Source: Odoribacter lunatus
GTDB taxonomy: Bacteria > Bacteroidota > Bacteroidia > Bacteroidales > Marinifilaceae
Direction: 5' to 3'
Assembly: GCF_943193135.1 (NCBI RefSeq)
Contig: NZ_CALPCZ010000021.1
Span: 1-43,562 of the forward strand
DNA length: 43,562 nucleotides
In this document: in pieces, positions 33,735-43,367 of the stretch
Position numbering within the stretch: position 1 is the stretch's first letter
How the letters are laid out: each line of letters starts with the position of its first letter
The notes under the pieces: generated by a model
What the model was told of the DNA's origin: nothing
What the model saw: only the letters and a program-made list of their open reading frames with translations
Databases searched by the model: none
Made by a program: the position numbers and the translations under genes

Positions 33735-34499
33735 ATGGTTGCAATCAAACTATATAAGTACCTTGACTTTATAGGTGGATTGATGATGTTGCATAATAGC
33801 AATCTTCAATTCACCAATGCAACGCAGTTGAATGACCCATTTGACTGTCATCCTGCATTGATAGACTTTTCCAATGTTCCGGAAGAGGCTTGTAGAGTTT
33901 GGCCTCCGGAGGTAATAGAAGAGTTGCGGAGCGATTCATTCCGCAGAACAAGAGAACAATCTTGGATATGTAGTTTGTCCAAAATATATGACTCTATACT
34001 GATGTGGAGCTATTATAGCAGGCACAAAGGTATTTGTGTCGGTATAGATATGGAAAAGACTCGTAAATACCTATCCCATATGTGGGGAGATATTATGATT
34101 GGTTGCGCTGAAATAGAGGTCCAATATAGGAATATCGTCGAGAAACCTAACTATTTTCGAGATGCAAAAGATTTCTACCATTATCAGTTATCCACAAAAG
34201 CAAAGGAGTGGGCACACGAACAGGAGGTTCGTTTATTTATTTTAAACCCTTATCCTGGATATATGAGGTTGATGCCAGATCAGGATGATAGTAAAGGTCC
34301 TATCGATGGGAAAGAAGTTCGGGCGTTTCCTAAAATTGGAGGGGAGTGCTTTGAATCGGTTTATTTGGGCGTAAATATAAAAACAGAAGAGAGGTCTAAG
34401 ATTATTAAAGTTGCCAAAAAACGGAATCCTGAGATTAAGATTTACCAAATGGAAATAGATTCTAAGGCATTTAAGTTAAATGCAGAATTGATACAGTAG
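33735..34499 (+). CDS. DUF2971 family protein
   Basis: 254-aa protein. Family landmarks are LYKYL near the N-terminus, LQFTNATQLNDPFDCHP (about 25-41), SLSKIYDSILMWSYYSRHKGICVGID (about 82-107) and WAHEQEVRLF (about 161-170), matching DUF2971. No enzymatic function is established for the family; it recurs in phage-defence neighbourhoods. It begins 7 bases after the regulator remnant and ends 4 bases before hsdM, so it belongs to the same operon. It could be a helper or an accessory effector, inferred only from context. Confidence 0.78.
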   Translation: MVAIKLYKYLDFIGGLMMLHNSNLQFTNATQLNDPFDCHPALIDFSNVPEEACRVWPPEVIEELRSDSFRRTREQSWICSLSKIYDSILMWSYYSRHKGICVGIDMEKTRKYLSHMWGDIMIGCAEIEVQYRNIVEKPNYFRDAKDFYHYQLSTKAKEWAHEQEVRLFILNPYPGYMRLMPDQDDSKGPIDGKEVRAFPKIGGECFESVYLGVNIKTEERSKIIKVAKKRNPEIKIYQMEIDSKAFKLNAELIQ

Positions 34500-34503
34500 G
34501 AAT

Positions 34504-36093
34504 ATGGTGAAGAAACAAAATAGACAGATAAAGCAAGAGAGTCTGGAAACAATCCTGATGAATTGTCGCAACAGCTTGCGAGGAAGAGCGCAAATGACCG
34601 ATAAGCGTGATTTGCTGCTGACATTGGTATTCTTTAAATTTATCAGCTATCGTTTCAAGCGGCAGCGAGATAAAATCCGTCACGAGATTGTCGAGATACA
34701 AGGTATCAATGACGAAGCATTTATCGAGATGCAGTTGTCCCGCCCCAATCAGTATCAGCAGGACGGTGTATTTTTCCTGACGGAAGAGACCAACTGGGAT
34801 GCTCTGATTCTGAAACCGGCTGCAACTATGGCAGTGGCTTTCGATACGGCAATCAAGACACTGGACGATAACGAGCCGAAGTTAAAAAACGCCTTGCCGC
34901 AGCAGATATTTACGAAGACAGCGTTGGAACCCGGTGTCCTGAAAAGCGTTGTGGACGAGGTTGAGAAAATCGACCCAGACCGCTTTACGGAACACGACCT
35001 TGTCGGTCGGGTTTACGAATACTTCCTGCAAGCGTTCTCTATCAATGCCGACAAAGAGGAGGGGGAGTTCTATACCCCTCACTCCATTGTTGAGTTGATT
35101 GCATCGCTCATCGAACCGTTTGACGGCACTGTATATGATCCGTGTTGCGGTTCTGGCGGTATGTTTGTGCAGGCAACAAAGTTCATCGAAGCGCACGGCG
35201 GAAACACCAAAGCCGTCAATGTATATGGGCAGGAGTCGGAACCGGCAACCTATCGTTTGGCAAAGATGAACTTGGCTATCAGAGGCATATCCTACCACTT
35301 GGGAGACCGTGCAGTTTCTACTTTTTCTGACGATCAACACAAGGATATAAAGGTGGATTACATTATGGCCAATCCGCCGTTCAATCTGAAAAAGTACGCC
35401 GAGTATGGTGACTTTGGGAACGACCCGCGCTGGAAGGGGTATGGCGTACCTCCGACAAGCAATGCCAACTATGCGTGGATTCTGCATATGTTGAACAAAC
35501 TGAATGTTAATCGAGGCATTGCAGGCTTCCTGCTTGCCAACGGAGCATTGGACGATGACGATACGCTGGCTATACGTAAGCAGCTTATCGAGAATGACAA
35601 AGTGGAGGCAATTATTGTGTTGCCGCGCAATATGTTCTACTCTACCGATATATCGGTTACGCTCTGGATTCTGAACAACAATAAAAAAGGTGGACCGCGA
35701 TATGGCAGGCAACTGCGCAATCGGGAGGGAGAAATCCTTTTTGTCGATTTGCGCACTTGGACCCAGAATATCTACGAAAAGAAGTTCGTGCGATTCTCTG
35801 AGGAGCAGATTGCCGATATTTGCAAAATAGTGTTTGATTGGCAGAATACGGCCGTAGAGAATTACGCCAAGCCCGAATTGTACTACGCTGCCCATATAGA
35901 CGAGATACGCGAGAAAAACTACTCGCTTGTTCCGTCCCGATATATCGAGTTCATCGACCGTGATACTGAGATGGACTATCAGTCGGCATTGGCGGATATG
36001 AGTCGTCAGTTTGATGCGCTCAAAAAGCGTTGGGATAATAACGAAGCGACACTTATAAACGCATTCAAAGTTTTGGGGTATGGAAAAGAATAA
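34504..36093 (+). CDS. hsdM: Type I restriction-modification methyltransferase subunit HsdM
   Basis: 529-aa N6-adenine methyltransferase subunit. The N-terminal helical domain (about 1-165; ILMNCRNSLRGRAQMTDKRD) contacts HsdS. The SAM-binding motif is DPCCGSGG (212-219) and the catalytic motif NPPF (290-293) follows DYIMA. The C-terminal region (about 440-529) has a helical tail. Together with HsdS it forms the M2S methyltransferase that protects host DNA. Its 3' end overlaps the DUF1016 gene by 14 bases. Confidence 0.96.
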   Translation: MVKKQNRQIKQESLETILMNCRNSLRGRAQMTDKRDLLLTLVFFKFISYRFKRQRDKIRHEIVEIQGINDEAFIEMQLSRPNQYQQDGVFFLTEETNWDALILKPAATMAVAFDTAIKTLDDNEPKLKNALPQQIFTKTALEPGVLKSVVDEVEKIDPDRFTEHDLVGRVYEYFLQAFSINADKEEGEFYTPHSIVELIASLIEPFDGTVYDPCCGSGGMFVQATKFIEAHGGNTKAVNVYGQESEPATYRLAKMNLAIRGISYHLGDRAVSTFSDDQHKDIKVDYIMANPPFNLKKYAEYGDFGNDPRWKGYGVPPTSNANYAWILHMLNKLNVNRGIAGFLLANGALDDDDTLAIRKQLIENDKVEAIIVLPRNMFYSTDISVTLWILNNNKKGGPRYGRQLRNREGEILFVDLRTWTQNIYEKKFVRFSEEQIADICKIVFDWQNTAVENYAKPELYYAAHIDEIREKNYSLVPSRYIEFIDRDTEMDYQSALADMSRQFDALKKRWDNNEATLINAFKVLGYGKE

Positions 36094-37126
36094 GTTGCAA
36101 CATTATGATATAACACCCGAAAGACTCTTTGATGACATTCGGAATATCATAGAGCAAGGTCGGAGACAGGCATATGCGGAGGCCAATAAAATTGCGGTAC
36201 TTACCTATTGGCATATTGGGCGACGTATAGTGGAAGAAGAACAGCATGGCGAAGCCCGTGCGCAGTATGGCAGTCGGTTGATTAAAACATTGGCAGCGCA
36301 ACTGGTGCCTAAATATGGAAGTACGTTCAGTAAACGTAATCTCGATTATTTTCGACAATTCTACTTGTGTTTCAGTGATTTGAAGATTGTGAACGCGTGC
36401 GTTCACAATCTGACATGGACACATTTCCGTACGATTATACAGGTTGCGGATCCTAAAGCCAGAGAGTGGTATGCGAAAGAAGCTTCGGAGCAGATGTGGA
36501 GTTCGAGAACACTTAGTCGCAACATTGGCACGCAATACTATGGTCGTCGTATGGCTTGCGTGAGGGAAGGGGTGGCATTGCCGGCTCCGGACATTGAATC
36601 CGATGATCCATTGGAATATATCAAGAGTCCGGTAATAGCGGAATTCTTGGGATTCCGCAAAGACACAAAATATGATGAAAGCCAGTTGGAACAAGCCCTG
36701 ATAGACCATTTGCAGCAGTTCATTATGGAATTGGGACGAGGCTTCGCCTTTGTTGACAGGCAGAAACATATCGCAACAGGTTCTGGGGACTTTTACATAG
36801 ACCTCGTGTTTTATAACATCAAACTCAAACGTTACGTACTGTTTGAGCTTAAAACGCATCCATTGACACATGCGGACGTGGGGCAACTGGATATGTATGT
36901 TCGGATGTATGACGACCTTGTAAAAGATGAGAATGATAACCCGACCATAGGTATATTGCTTTGCACGGAAACAGATAAAGTAATGGCAAAATATTCTGTC
37001 CTTAACGGTAGCGAGCAACTTTTTGCAGCCAAATATATGGCCTATATGCCAACAGAGGAAGAGTTGAGCAGGGAGATAGAACAGCAAAAACGTTTCTTCT
37101 TGGAACAACACGGAAAGGAGGAGTGA
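36080..37126 (+). CDS. DUF1016/YhcG-type PD-(D/E)XK nuclease
   Basis: 348 aa. DUF1016 N-terminal region (about 15-165): LTYWHIGRRIVEEEQHG, YGSRLIKTLAAQL and FSKRNLDYFRQFYL. The C-terminal nuclease domain (about 175-345) shows FYIDLVFYNIKLKRYVLFELK, giving Asp241 and the ExK pair Glu256/Lys258, then HADVGQLDMYV. The protein is a predicted nuclease often found inserted between hsdM and hsdS in Type I operons. Its ATG lies 14 bases inside hsdM (translational coupling), and the stop is 1 base before hsdS. A 26-base near-perfect palindrome lies in its coding sequence at 36385-36410. Function in this setting is unproven. Confidence 0.88.
   Translation: MEKNKLQHYDITPERLFDDIRNIIEQGRRQAYAEANKIAVLTYWHIGRRIVEEEQHGEARAQYGSRLIKTLAAQLVPKYGSTFSKRNLDYFRQFYLCFSDLKIVNACVHNLTWTHFRTIIQVADPKAREWYAKEASEQMWSSRTLSRNIGTQYYGRRMACVREGVALPAPDIESDDPLEYIKSPVIAEFLGFRKDTKYDESQLEQALIDHLQQFIMELGRGFAFVDRQKHIATGSGDFYIDLVFYNIKLKRYVLFELKTHPLTHADVGQLDMYVRMYDDLVKDENDNPTIGILLCTETDKVMAKYSVLNGSEQLFAAKYMAYMPTEEELSREIEQQKRFFLEQHGKEE
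36385..36410. repeat. 26-bp palindrome inside the DUF1016 gene
   Basis: GATTGTGAACGC (36385-36396) and GCGTTCACAATC (36399-36410) are exact complements around a GT centre, giving a 12-bp stem within codons for KIVNACVHNLTW. No other hairpin of this quality lies inside a gene of the window that I noticed. Confidence 0.85.
37114..37121 (+). promoter_or_regulatory. Strong Shine-Dalgarno of hsdS
   Basis: AAAGGAGG lies 6 bases before the ATG at 37128, inside the 3' end of the DUF1016 gene. It is unusually strong for a Bacteroidales gene and fixes the start of hsdS. Confidence 0.75.
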
Positions 37127-37127
37127 T

Positions 37128-38279
37128 ATGGGAGACGGAAACGTAAAATGGGTTCGACTTGAGGATTATATTGTCGAATGTGATAGCCGCCGGAATGCCG
37201 ACAATGCTTTAGACTTATCAGCATTGCGAGGTGTGAGCATAAATAAAACTTTTATTGAATCAAAAGCTAATATGGATGGCGTTTCTCTATCGTCTTACAA
37301 ACAGGTTCGACCAAATGAGTTTTGCTATGTAACTATTACATCAAGGAACGGTGATAAAATCTCTCTAGCACTGAATGATTCTGACGATACATATATAGTG
37401 TCATCGTCCTATGTTGTTTTTAGGATTTTAGACACAGCCATATTACTGCCGGATTATCTTTATCTAATTTTCAGCAGACCGGAGTTTGACAGATATGCTC
37501 GATACAATTCTTGGGGAAGTGCTCGCGAAGCGTTTAGTTTTGCGAGTATGGAATTAGTCGAGATTCCATTGCCGTCTCTTGACGAACAGCAAAAGGTGGT
37601 AAATGCGTGGAAAGCATTGAGCGAGATTAAAGAACAGAATGTGGCAAAAGTCGCTCCGCTTATGCAACTCTGCCAAAGTTATATCCAAAAGTTGAAGCAT
37701 AATTGTTCATTACAAGAAATAGGACAATATATTGAGGAATGTGATGAGCGGAATATCGGTAATGCGCTTGGAGCAGATTCTGTTAGAGGACTGGCGACCT
37801 CAAAAGGTATGATTGATACGAAGGCAAATTTAGAGGGGGTTTCTCTTACTCCTTATAAGATTGTCAAACCAGACGAGATTGCATATGTTCCAGATACATC
37901 AAGAAGAGGCGACAAAATGAGTTTGGGATTAAATAACACTAATGAAAATGTTCTCGTTTCTTCAATCTCTTGCGTTTTTAAGGTCAAAGACAAAGAGCGA
38001 CTGTTGCCTGATTTTTTGTATCTATGGTTTTGCCGTCCGGAATTTGACCGATTTGTCCGTTTCAATTCATGGGGCAGTGCTCGGGAAACATTCTCTTTTG
38101 AGGATATGAAGCGTGTTCGCATTCCGATACCGGATATTGATGTTCAGCGAGCTATTGTCAATATATACAAGTGCACCAACGAAGCCAAACAGATAGCCGA
38201 AGAAGCCGACCGGCTTTCTCGTGAAGTATGTCCGGCATTACTTCAACATATCATACACAGTACTTCCAATCACAATTGA
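37128..38279 (+). CDS. hsdS: Type I restriction-modification specificity subunit HsdS
   Basis: 383 aa with two target-recognition domains and connecting helices. TRD1 (about 10-160) and TRD2 (about 196-345) are clearly homologous, with about half the positions identical by eye: ECD near the start, then KAN..GVSL..YK, TSR.GDK.SL.LN, LLPD.LYL.F.RPEFDR, NSWGSARE.FSF. Each is followed by a helical spacer (KVVNAWKALSEIKEQN and QIAEEADRLSRE). Such symmetry suggests two similar half-sites, that is a near-palindromic bipartite target. DNA around 37505 and 38066 is also similar (NSWGSARE codons), which could allow internal recombination. It lies between the DUF1016 and OLD-type genes. Confidence 0.94.
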   Translation: MGDGNVKWVRLEDYIVECDSRRNADNALDLSALRGVSINKTFIESKANMDGVSLSSYKQVRPNEFCYVTITSRNGDKISLALNDSDDTYIVSSSYVVFRILDTAILLPDYLYLIFSRPEFDRYARYNSWGSAREAFSFASMELVEIPLPSLDEQQKVVNAWKALSEIKEQNVAKVAPLMQLCQSYIQKLKHNCSLQEIGQYIEECDERNIGNALGADSVRGLATSKGMIDTKANLEGVSLTPYKIVKPDEIAYVPDTSRRGDKMSLGLNNTNENVLVSSISCVFKVKDKERLLPDFLYLWFCRPEFDRFVRFNSWGSARETFSFEDMKRVRIPIPDIDVQRAIVNIYKCTNEAKQIAEEADRLSREVCPALLQHIIHSTSNHN

Positions 38280-38302
38280 TAGAAATCTAACAGCAAATAA
38301 AT

Positions 38303-40123
38303 ATGTATATTTCAAAGGCAAAAATCGAGAATTTTAAGTCTATCAAAGAGATTGAAATCCCTTTTGATAAAGTTGGTGACAGCTATACCAAAATATTTGT
38401 AGGAATCAATGAATCTGGTAAAAGCAACATTTTAGAGGCGTTGTCCTATTTTAACGCTCCGGAAGACGAAGTGTCTTTCGATCAATTTTGCAATCAAAAA
38501 ATTGAGGATTGTGAGTATTGCAATATTTACTTCTCTTTGAATTTAGAAGAGGACGAAGAAAAAGAATTAAAAGCTGCAATTAATGAAGCCACTAATTCTC
38601 AATTTGATATCGATTTTGCCATTTCAAATATCGTAAAGAATGTGTATATAAAAAGAGGCGATTCGGAATTTGAATATACATATGATTATGATATAAATCT
38701 GCTTGGTAAATATTTTGTTAAAATCGAAAAATCGTGGAAAGATACGATTTCTGTGGTGGAGATACCTGAAGAAGAAGGTGGATTTCTATTAAATGCCACT
38801 GAATTTAAAAAAAATTTTGATGGCATTATAACTGATTTTATTGAGGGAAGAGAACCGTCCGTATCTGTTTGGAAACCATCCAAGAAGTATTTACTTTGTG
38901 ATGCGGATTTAAATGTTTTTAAAGATGCACCGACCTCAAATAGACCTCTTTACAATATCTTTAAATTGAGTGGTTATGCAGATAAAGCTGCAATAAAGGA
39001 AGTTATCAGTAAGGTTGCAAACTCACGAAGCCGGAGCCGATTAATGGGGCAACTTAAAATTTCTTTGAATAAATATATAAATAATGTATGGAGTAATAAT
39101 ATAGATCTGATTATAGAAATCACAGAGACCGGTAAATTTTCTCTGTTGATTAAAGATAAAGGGGAAGAAAATGAAAATGACAGATTTTCTATAAATGAGC
39201 GAAGCCAAGGAGCGAAACATTTTTTGTCTCTAATATTATCTTTATCACTCGAAACTAAAAATCAGGAACGAAAAAATGAGTTAATACTGATAGATGAGCC
39301 GGAAGTCCACTTGCATCCTTCCGGCATTCGAGATTTGGCTAAGGAACTTTTAAAGATAGGTGAAGATAATTTTGTCTTTTTGGCGACCCATTCTCCTTTT
39401 ATGATTGATAAAAGTCATAGAGAGCGTCATTTTATTGTAAAAAAGGATAAAAAGGCGACAACTGAATTAAAACGTATAAAAGATAGCGATAATATCATTG
39501 ATGACGAAGTTTTGAGGGAGGCGTTCGGTATAGATGTATATAGAGACTTACTGAATCCACATAGAATTTTGGTTGAGGGGGCGACAGACAAAGTGCTACT
39601 ACAAAAAGCTTTAAATTGTTTGGGCCATAAAGATATCGGTATAACAAATGGGACTGGTAGCAATATAATAACGTTGGCATCAAGAATAAATTATGAGAAC
39701 ATCAGTATTTTTGTTTTGCTTGACGATGATGGAGATGGGAAAAAAGACAAAGAAAAAATACTCAAGATAGGTGGAGGTTATACGGAAGAAAACGTTTTTA
39801 CGATTCGCGATCTTGTTGGTGATATTGTAGCCAACGGAACTATAGAAGATACATTAGGACAAAATTTTGTTAAAGCACAGTTTGTTAAGTTTTGTAAACA
39901 GGGATTGAAAGAGGACATAGACTTTGAGGTAGATTCTACGCAACCTATTATAAAGCAGATAGTAGAAGAATTGAAAAAGAAAAATTTATTCAGTCAAGAG
40001 AATATGGATGCTTTCAAGAAGCAGTTGTCTGATGAATTTAAACCTACTAAAACATCCTTGGGTGCAAATACGCCTCTTCTCCAAAAGTTGGCAGAAAAGA
40101 TTGTCGAAAAAATAAAAAAGTGA
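38303..40123 (+). CDS. OLD-family ATPase with TOPRIM nuclease domain
   Basis: 606 aa. The N-terminal AAA ATPase of the SMC/ABC type has Walker A GINESGKS (34-41), a signature-like RSQGAKHFLSLILSLSLET, Walker B ILIDEPEVHLHP (Asp331-Glu332) and the ATHSPFMID switch. The C-terminal TOPRIM domain starts at ILVEGATDKVL (about 422) with catalytic Glu and the LLDDDGDG acidic motif (about 472). OLD proteins of this form are nucleases used in phage defence. No UvrD-like GajB helicase follows, so it is not a Gabija pair. It lies 23 bases after hsdS and its stop overlaps the upstream codons of hsdR, placing it within the Type I operon. Confidence 0.9.
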   Translation: MYISKAKIENFKSIKEIEIPFDKVGDSYTKIFVGINESGKSNILEALSYFNAPEDEVSFDQFCNQKIEDCEYCNIYFSLNLEEDEEKELKAAINEATNSQFDIDFAISNIVKNVYIKRGDSEFEYTYDYDINLLGKYFVKIEKSWKDTISVVEIPEEEGGFLLNATEFKKNFDGIITDFIEGREPSVSVWKPSKKYLLCDADLNVFKDAPTSNRPLYNIFKLSGYADKAAIKEVISKVANSRSRSRLMGQLKISLNKYINNVWSNNIDLIIEITETGKFSLLIKDKGEENENDRFSINERSQGAKHFLSLILSLSLETKNQERKNELILIDEPEVHLHPSGIRDLAKELLKIGEDNFVFLATHSPFMIDKSHRERHFIVKKDKKATTELKRIKDSDNIIDDEVLREAFGIDVYRDLLNPHRILVEGATDKVLLQKALNCLGHKDIGITNGTGSNIITLASRINYENISIFVLLDDDGDGKKDKEKILKIGGGYTEENVFTIRDLVGDIVANGTIEDTLGQNFVKAQFVKFCKQGLKEDIDFEVDSTQPIIKQIVEELKKKNLFSQENMDAFKKQLSDEFKPTKTSLGANTPLLQKLAEKIVEKIKK

Positions 40124-40128
40124 TAACT

Positions 40129-43100
40129 ATGCCAAGCAAAGGAAAATATTATGAAAGTCAGTTTGAGGAGGCGACAATCGACCTGCTCAAAGAGGCTCAT
40201 TGGCAATATACTTTCGGAGATGAACTGCATCGCAAGTGTACCGATCCGCTTATTGAGGAGGACTTGCGTGCTTTTCTGAATGGTCAGTATAAGAGTAAGA
40301 ATCTATCGGAAGTTGAGATGGACGGCATTGTAGCCAACCTGCGCAATGTCGGCGAGCAAAATGATTATTTTGCTGCGCAGAATACATTTTTTCTTTATCG
40401 AGACGGATTCGACTTCACATACAGCGATGGCAGAGACAACCCGTTCCGATTGGAGTATATTGATTTTGAGCATCCCGACCACAATCTTTTCCGTTGCGTC
40501 AATCAGTTTGTTATGGAGCAGGGGCGCGAAAACCGCCGTCCGGATATTCTGCTGTTTGTCAATGGCATCCCTGTATGTATCATTGAACTGAAAAATCCCA
40601 CCAAACAAAACGCCACCATACGCGATGCGCATACGCAAATATGTACCCGATATATGCGCGATATTCCTGCATTGCTGAAATACTGCACACTGGCGGTTAT
40701 CAGTGACGGCGCAAAAAATGGGTTGGGAACGCCGTTTTCTCCGTTTGAGTTCTTCTATGAGTGGAAGAAGATTGAGAATGAGGACAAAGCCGGCAAGGGA
40801 CTTGATACGTTACGAACCTTAATTCGTGGTGCATTGTCACCGGAACGCATATTGGAGGTGCTGCGCGATTATGTCTATTTCCCCGACCCGACAAAGGAAG
40901 ATGACACGACAGCTATCGTATGTCGTTATCCACAATTCTTCGCCACGCGCAAATTGAGAGATTACATCCTTCAGCATCTGCGTTCTGTCGGCGGAGATGG
41001 AAAAGGGGGTACTTACTTCGGCGCAACCGGCTGCGGAAAGACCTATACGATGCTGTTTTTGGCTCGACAGTTGGCGTTGCGATGCAAAGAGCAGCTCGGC
41101 AGTCCCACCATTCTCATTATCGTGGATCGCGAGGACCTAGAAACCCAAAGCGGAAAACTCTTCTGCAACTCCAAACGATTTTTGGAGGATAATGCCGTAA
41201 AAGTGTTTGAGACTAGGCAGGAGTTGGCAGCGGAGATGAGTACCCGTAAAACGGGAGGTGTATATATTACTACCATTCAAAAATTCGCGGATTCGACCGG
41301 GCTGCTTACAGAGCGTTCCAACGTAATTTGTATGAGCGATGAGGCGCATCGAACTCAAAACAATCTTGGTTCAAAGCTTTCTATCCGTGCAGACGGAGAG
41401 CAGGATAAAATAGGTGCTAAAGTTACATACGGTTTTGCAAAATATTTGCGTGATGCACTGCCCAACGCGACGTATGTCGGCTTTACCGGTACTCCGATTG
41501 ACGAGACCGTGCATGTATTCGGAAAAGTCGTTGACCAATACACGATGAAAGAGTCGGAATATGACGAGATAACAGTTCCTATTAAATATGACCCTCGATT
41601 GGCTCGTGTATTCCTCAATAAAGAGCAGGCGGATAAGGTAGAAGAATATTATCGTTTGTGTGCTGATGAAGGAGCGACGCCCGAAGATATTGCCAAGAGT
41701 AAAGCTGCGATGTCAAGTATGCAGGTTATTATCGGTGACGATGATGTTCTGTATCGTGTAGCCCGCGATATAATTGACGACTATAAACGTCGCACGGCAT
41801 CGACCGACCGCCTGCAAAAGGCAATGATAACCTGTATTGACCGCACTACCGCTTTTCGCTTGTACAAAGTTATGAGGGAGTTGCAACCGGAGTGGTTCGA
41901 GAAGAAAAAAGCGTTGAATGAGCTAACGCTAACGGCAGATGAGAAGAGTAAGCTTGCGGATATCGCCTTTGTCAATATGGTAATGACAAGGGATAAAGAT
42001 GATGAACGTGAACTCTACGACCTTCTTGGAGATAAAGAATATCGCAAGTTCCTTGATTCGGAATTTAAGTCAGAAAAGTCCAATTTTCATATCTCCATCA
42101 ATGTGGATATGTGGATTACCGGATTTGATGTGCCGTGTCTGACAATGCTTTACAACGATAAACCGCTATCGAAGCACACGCTGATACAGACAATCTCGCG
42201 TGTCAATCGCAAATATGGCACGAAAGAATATGGCTTTATTATCGACTACATCGGCATCCGCGAGGAGATGAAAAAGGCGATGAAGAAGTATGGCGGAGAA
42301 ATCAGCCCCAAAGAAGACCTTGAAATTGCTCACGAGATATTACAAAATGAGTTGCAGTTGCTTCGTGAACGATTATCCGGACTTAATTTTGCCAGATTCT
42401 TTGGGAATAACGATTTAGCCCGTCTGCAATTTATTCAGGAAGCAACAGAATACATATTAGCCAACAACATAGAGCGCAAAGGCGAATTGTCTTTTTGGAA
42501 ACTTATAAAAGAACACGTGAAGCGTTTGCGTTCTGCGTACAACATCTGCAATCCTGCTGGAATTTTGTCTGATGAGGAGGTGATGTGGAGTCAGTGTTTT
42601 ATGGGAATCTGCTCTTATGTCAATAAGATGACGGCAACCGAACACGACGCCGAGAGTATGAACCGACAAGTGGAACAGATGGTGAAGGAGGCTATTATTG
42701 CCAGTGGTGTTGAGCGTGTTCTTGATGAAGGCGTTGAAGAAAATATTTTCAGTGACACATTCTCGAAAGAACTGGACGATATGAAGATGCCGTTTACCAA
42801 ATTCCAGATACTGTGTAAAATGGTGGCGAGGGCTATTCGGGCATATAGTCGGACCAACAAGATACAGGCGGAACATTTCCAAAAGATGCTCGAGGAAACG
42901 ATTGATGCGTATAACACCCGTGACAGTCTGACCTTTACCAATGAAGTGACACAGAATGTAGTGAATGAAGTATGTGATATTGTTTCATACAAAATCAACG
43001 GATTGTCGAACAAGTTAATGAACATTCTGAAAGAACTAAAAGCTGACAGCGAGAAGTTCAAGGAATTGGGAATTACATTTGAGGAAAAGGCATTTTTCGA

Positions 43101-43356
43101 TGTTCTTGTAGAAGTCAGAGACAAGCATCAGTTTGAATATGCCGATGAACGTTGCATTGAGTTGGCGAAGAAAATCAAGTTGCTGATTGACGATACCGCC
43201 ATTTATGCCGATTGGTTGAATAACGATAACTTGAAAAGTAAACTTGCCAGCCAGCTCACATACCTTATTTACAAGGAAGGCTATCCTCCACAATGGGATG
43301 AGGAAGTCTTCCAGAAGGTTTTGGAGCAGGTTGAAAATTATAAAAGGAATAGTTGA
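40129..43356 (+). CDS. hsdR: Type I restriction-modification endonuclease subunit HsdR
   Basis: 1075-aa DNA translocase and nuclease. The N-terminal nuclease domain has RPDILLFVNG...IIELK (Asp139, Glu153, Lys155). The SF2 motor follows with Walker A GATGCGKT (298-305), DEAH box SDEAHRTQ (404-407), GFTGTPID and ISRVNRKYG. The C-terminal helical domain (about 750-1075) binds the HsdM/HsdS core. The ATG at 40129 is taken as start; a GTG at 40120 overlapping the previous stop would add three residues. Length matches functional HsdR. A short open frame, apparently the beginning of another gene, starts 12 bases after the stop. Confidence 0.97.
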   Translation: MPSKGKYYESQFEEATIDLLKEAHWQYTFGDELHRKCTDPLIEEDLRAFLNGQYKSKNLSEVEMDGIVANLRNVGEQNDYFAAQNTFFLYRDGFDFTYSDGRDNPFRLEYIDFEHPDHNLFRCVNQFVMEQGRENRRPDILLFVNGIPVCIIELKNPTKQNATIRDAHTQICTRYMRDIPALLKYCTLAVISDGAKNGLGTPFSPFEFFYEWKKIENEDKAGKGLDTLRTLIRGALSPERILEVLRDYVYFPDPTKEDDTTAIVCRYPQFFATRKLRDYILQHLRSVGGDGKGGTYFGATGCGKTYTMLFLARQLALRCKEQLGSPTILIIVDREDLETQSGKLFCNSKRFLEDNAVKVFETRQELAAEMSTRKTGGVYITTIQKFADSTGLLTERSNVICMSDEAHRTQNNLGSKLSIRADGEQDKIGAKVTYGFAKYLRDALPNATYVGFTGTPIDETVHVFGKVVDQYTMKESEYDEITVPIKYDPRLARVFLNKEQADKVEEYYRLCADEGATPEDIAKSKAAMSSMQVIIGDDDVLYRVARDIIDDYKRRTASTDRLQKAMITCIDRTTAFRLYKVMRELQPEWFEKKKALNELTLTADEKSKLADIAFVNMVMTRDKDDERELYDLLGDKEYRKFLDSEFKSEKSNFHISINVDMWITGFDVPCLTMLYNDKPLSKHTLIQTISRVNRKYGTKEYGFIIDYIGIREEMKKAMKKYGGEISPKEDLEIAHEILQNELQLLRERLSGLNFARFFGNNDLARLQFIQEATEYILANNIERKGELSFWKLIKEHVKRLRSAYNICNPAGILSDEEVMWSQCFMGICSYVNKMTATEHDAESMNRQVEQMVKEAIIASGVERVLDEGVEENIFSDTFSKELDDMKMPFTKFQILCKMVARAIRAYSRTNKIQAEHFQKMLEETIDAYNTRDSLTFTNEVTQNVVNEVCDIVSYKINGLSNKLMNILKELKADSEKFKELGITFEEKAFFDVLVEVRDKHQFEYADERCIELAKKIKLLIDDTAIYADWLNNDNLKSKLASQLTYLIYKEGYPPQWDEEVFQKVLEQVENYKRNS

Positions 43357-43367
43357 TGCGAGAACAT

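Noticed and set aside
34882-35895. 337-codon frame antisense to hsdM
   Set aside because: Shadow of a well-supported coding region with all methyltransferase motifs on the plus strand.
36065-37111. 348-codon frame antisense to the DUF1016 gene
   Set aside because: Exact shadow of a gene with clear family motifs; no independent start signal.
38303-40123. Gabija or PARIS defence system
   Set aside because: The ATPase-TOPRIM protein resembles GajA, but there is no UvrD-like partner and no separate TOPRIM partner; it sits in a Type I operon.
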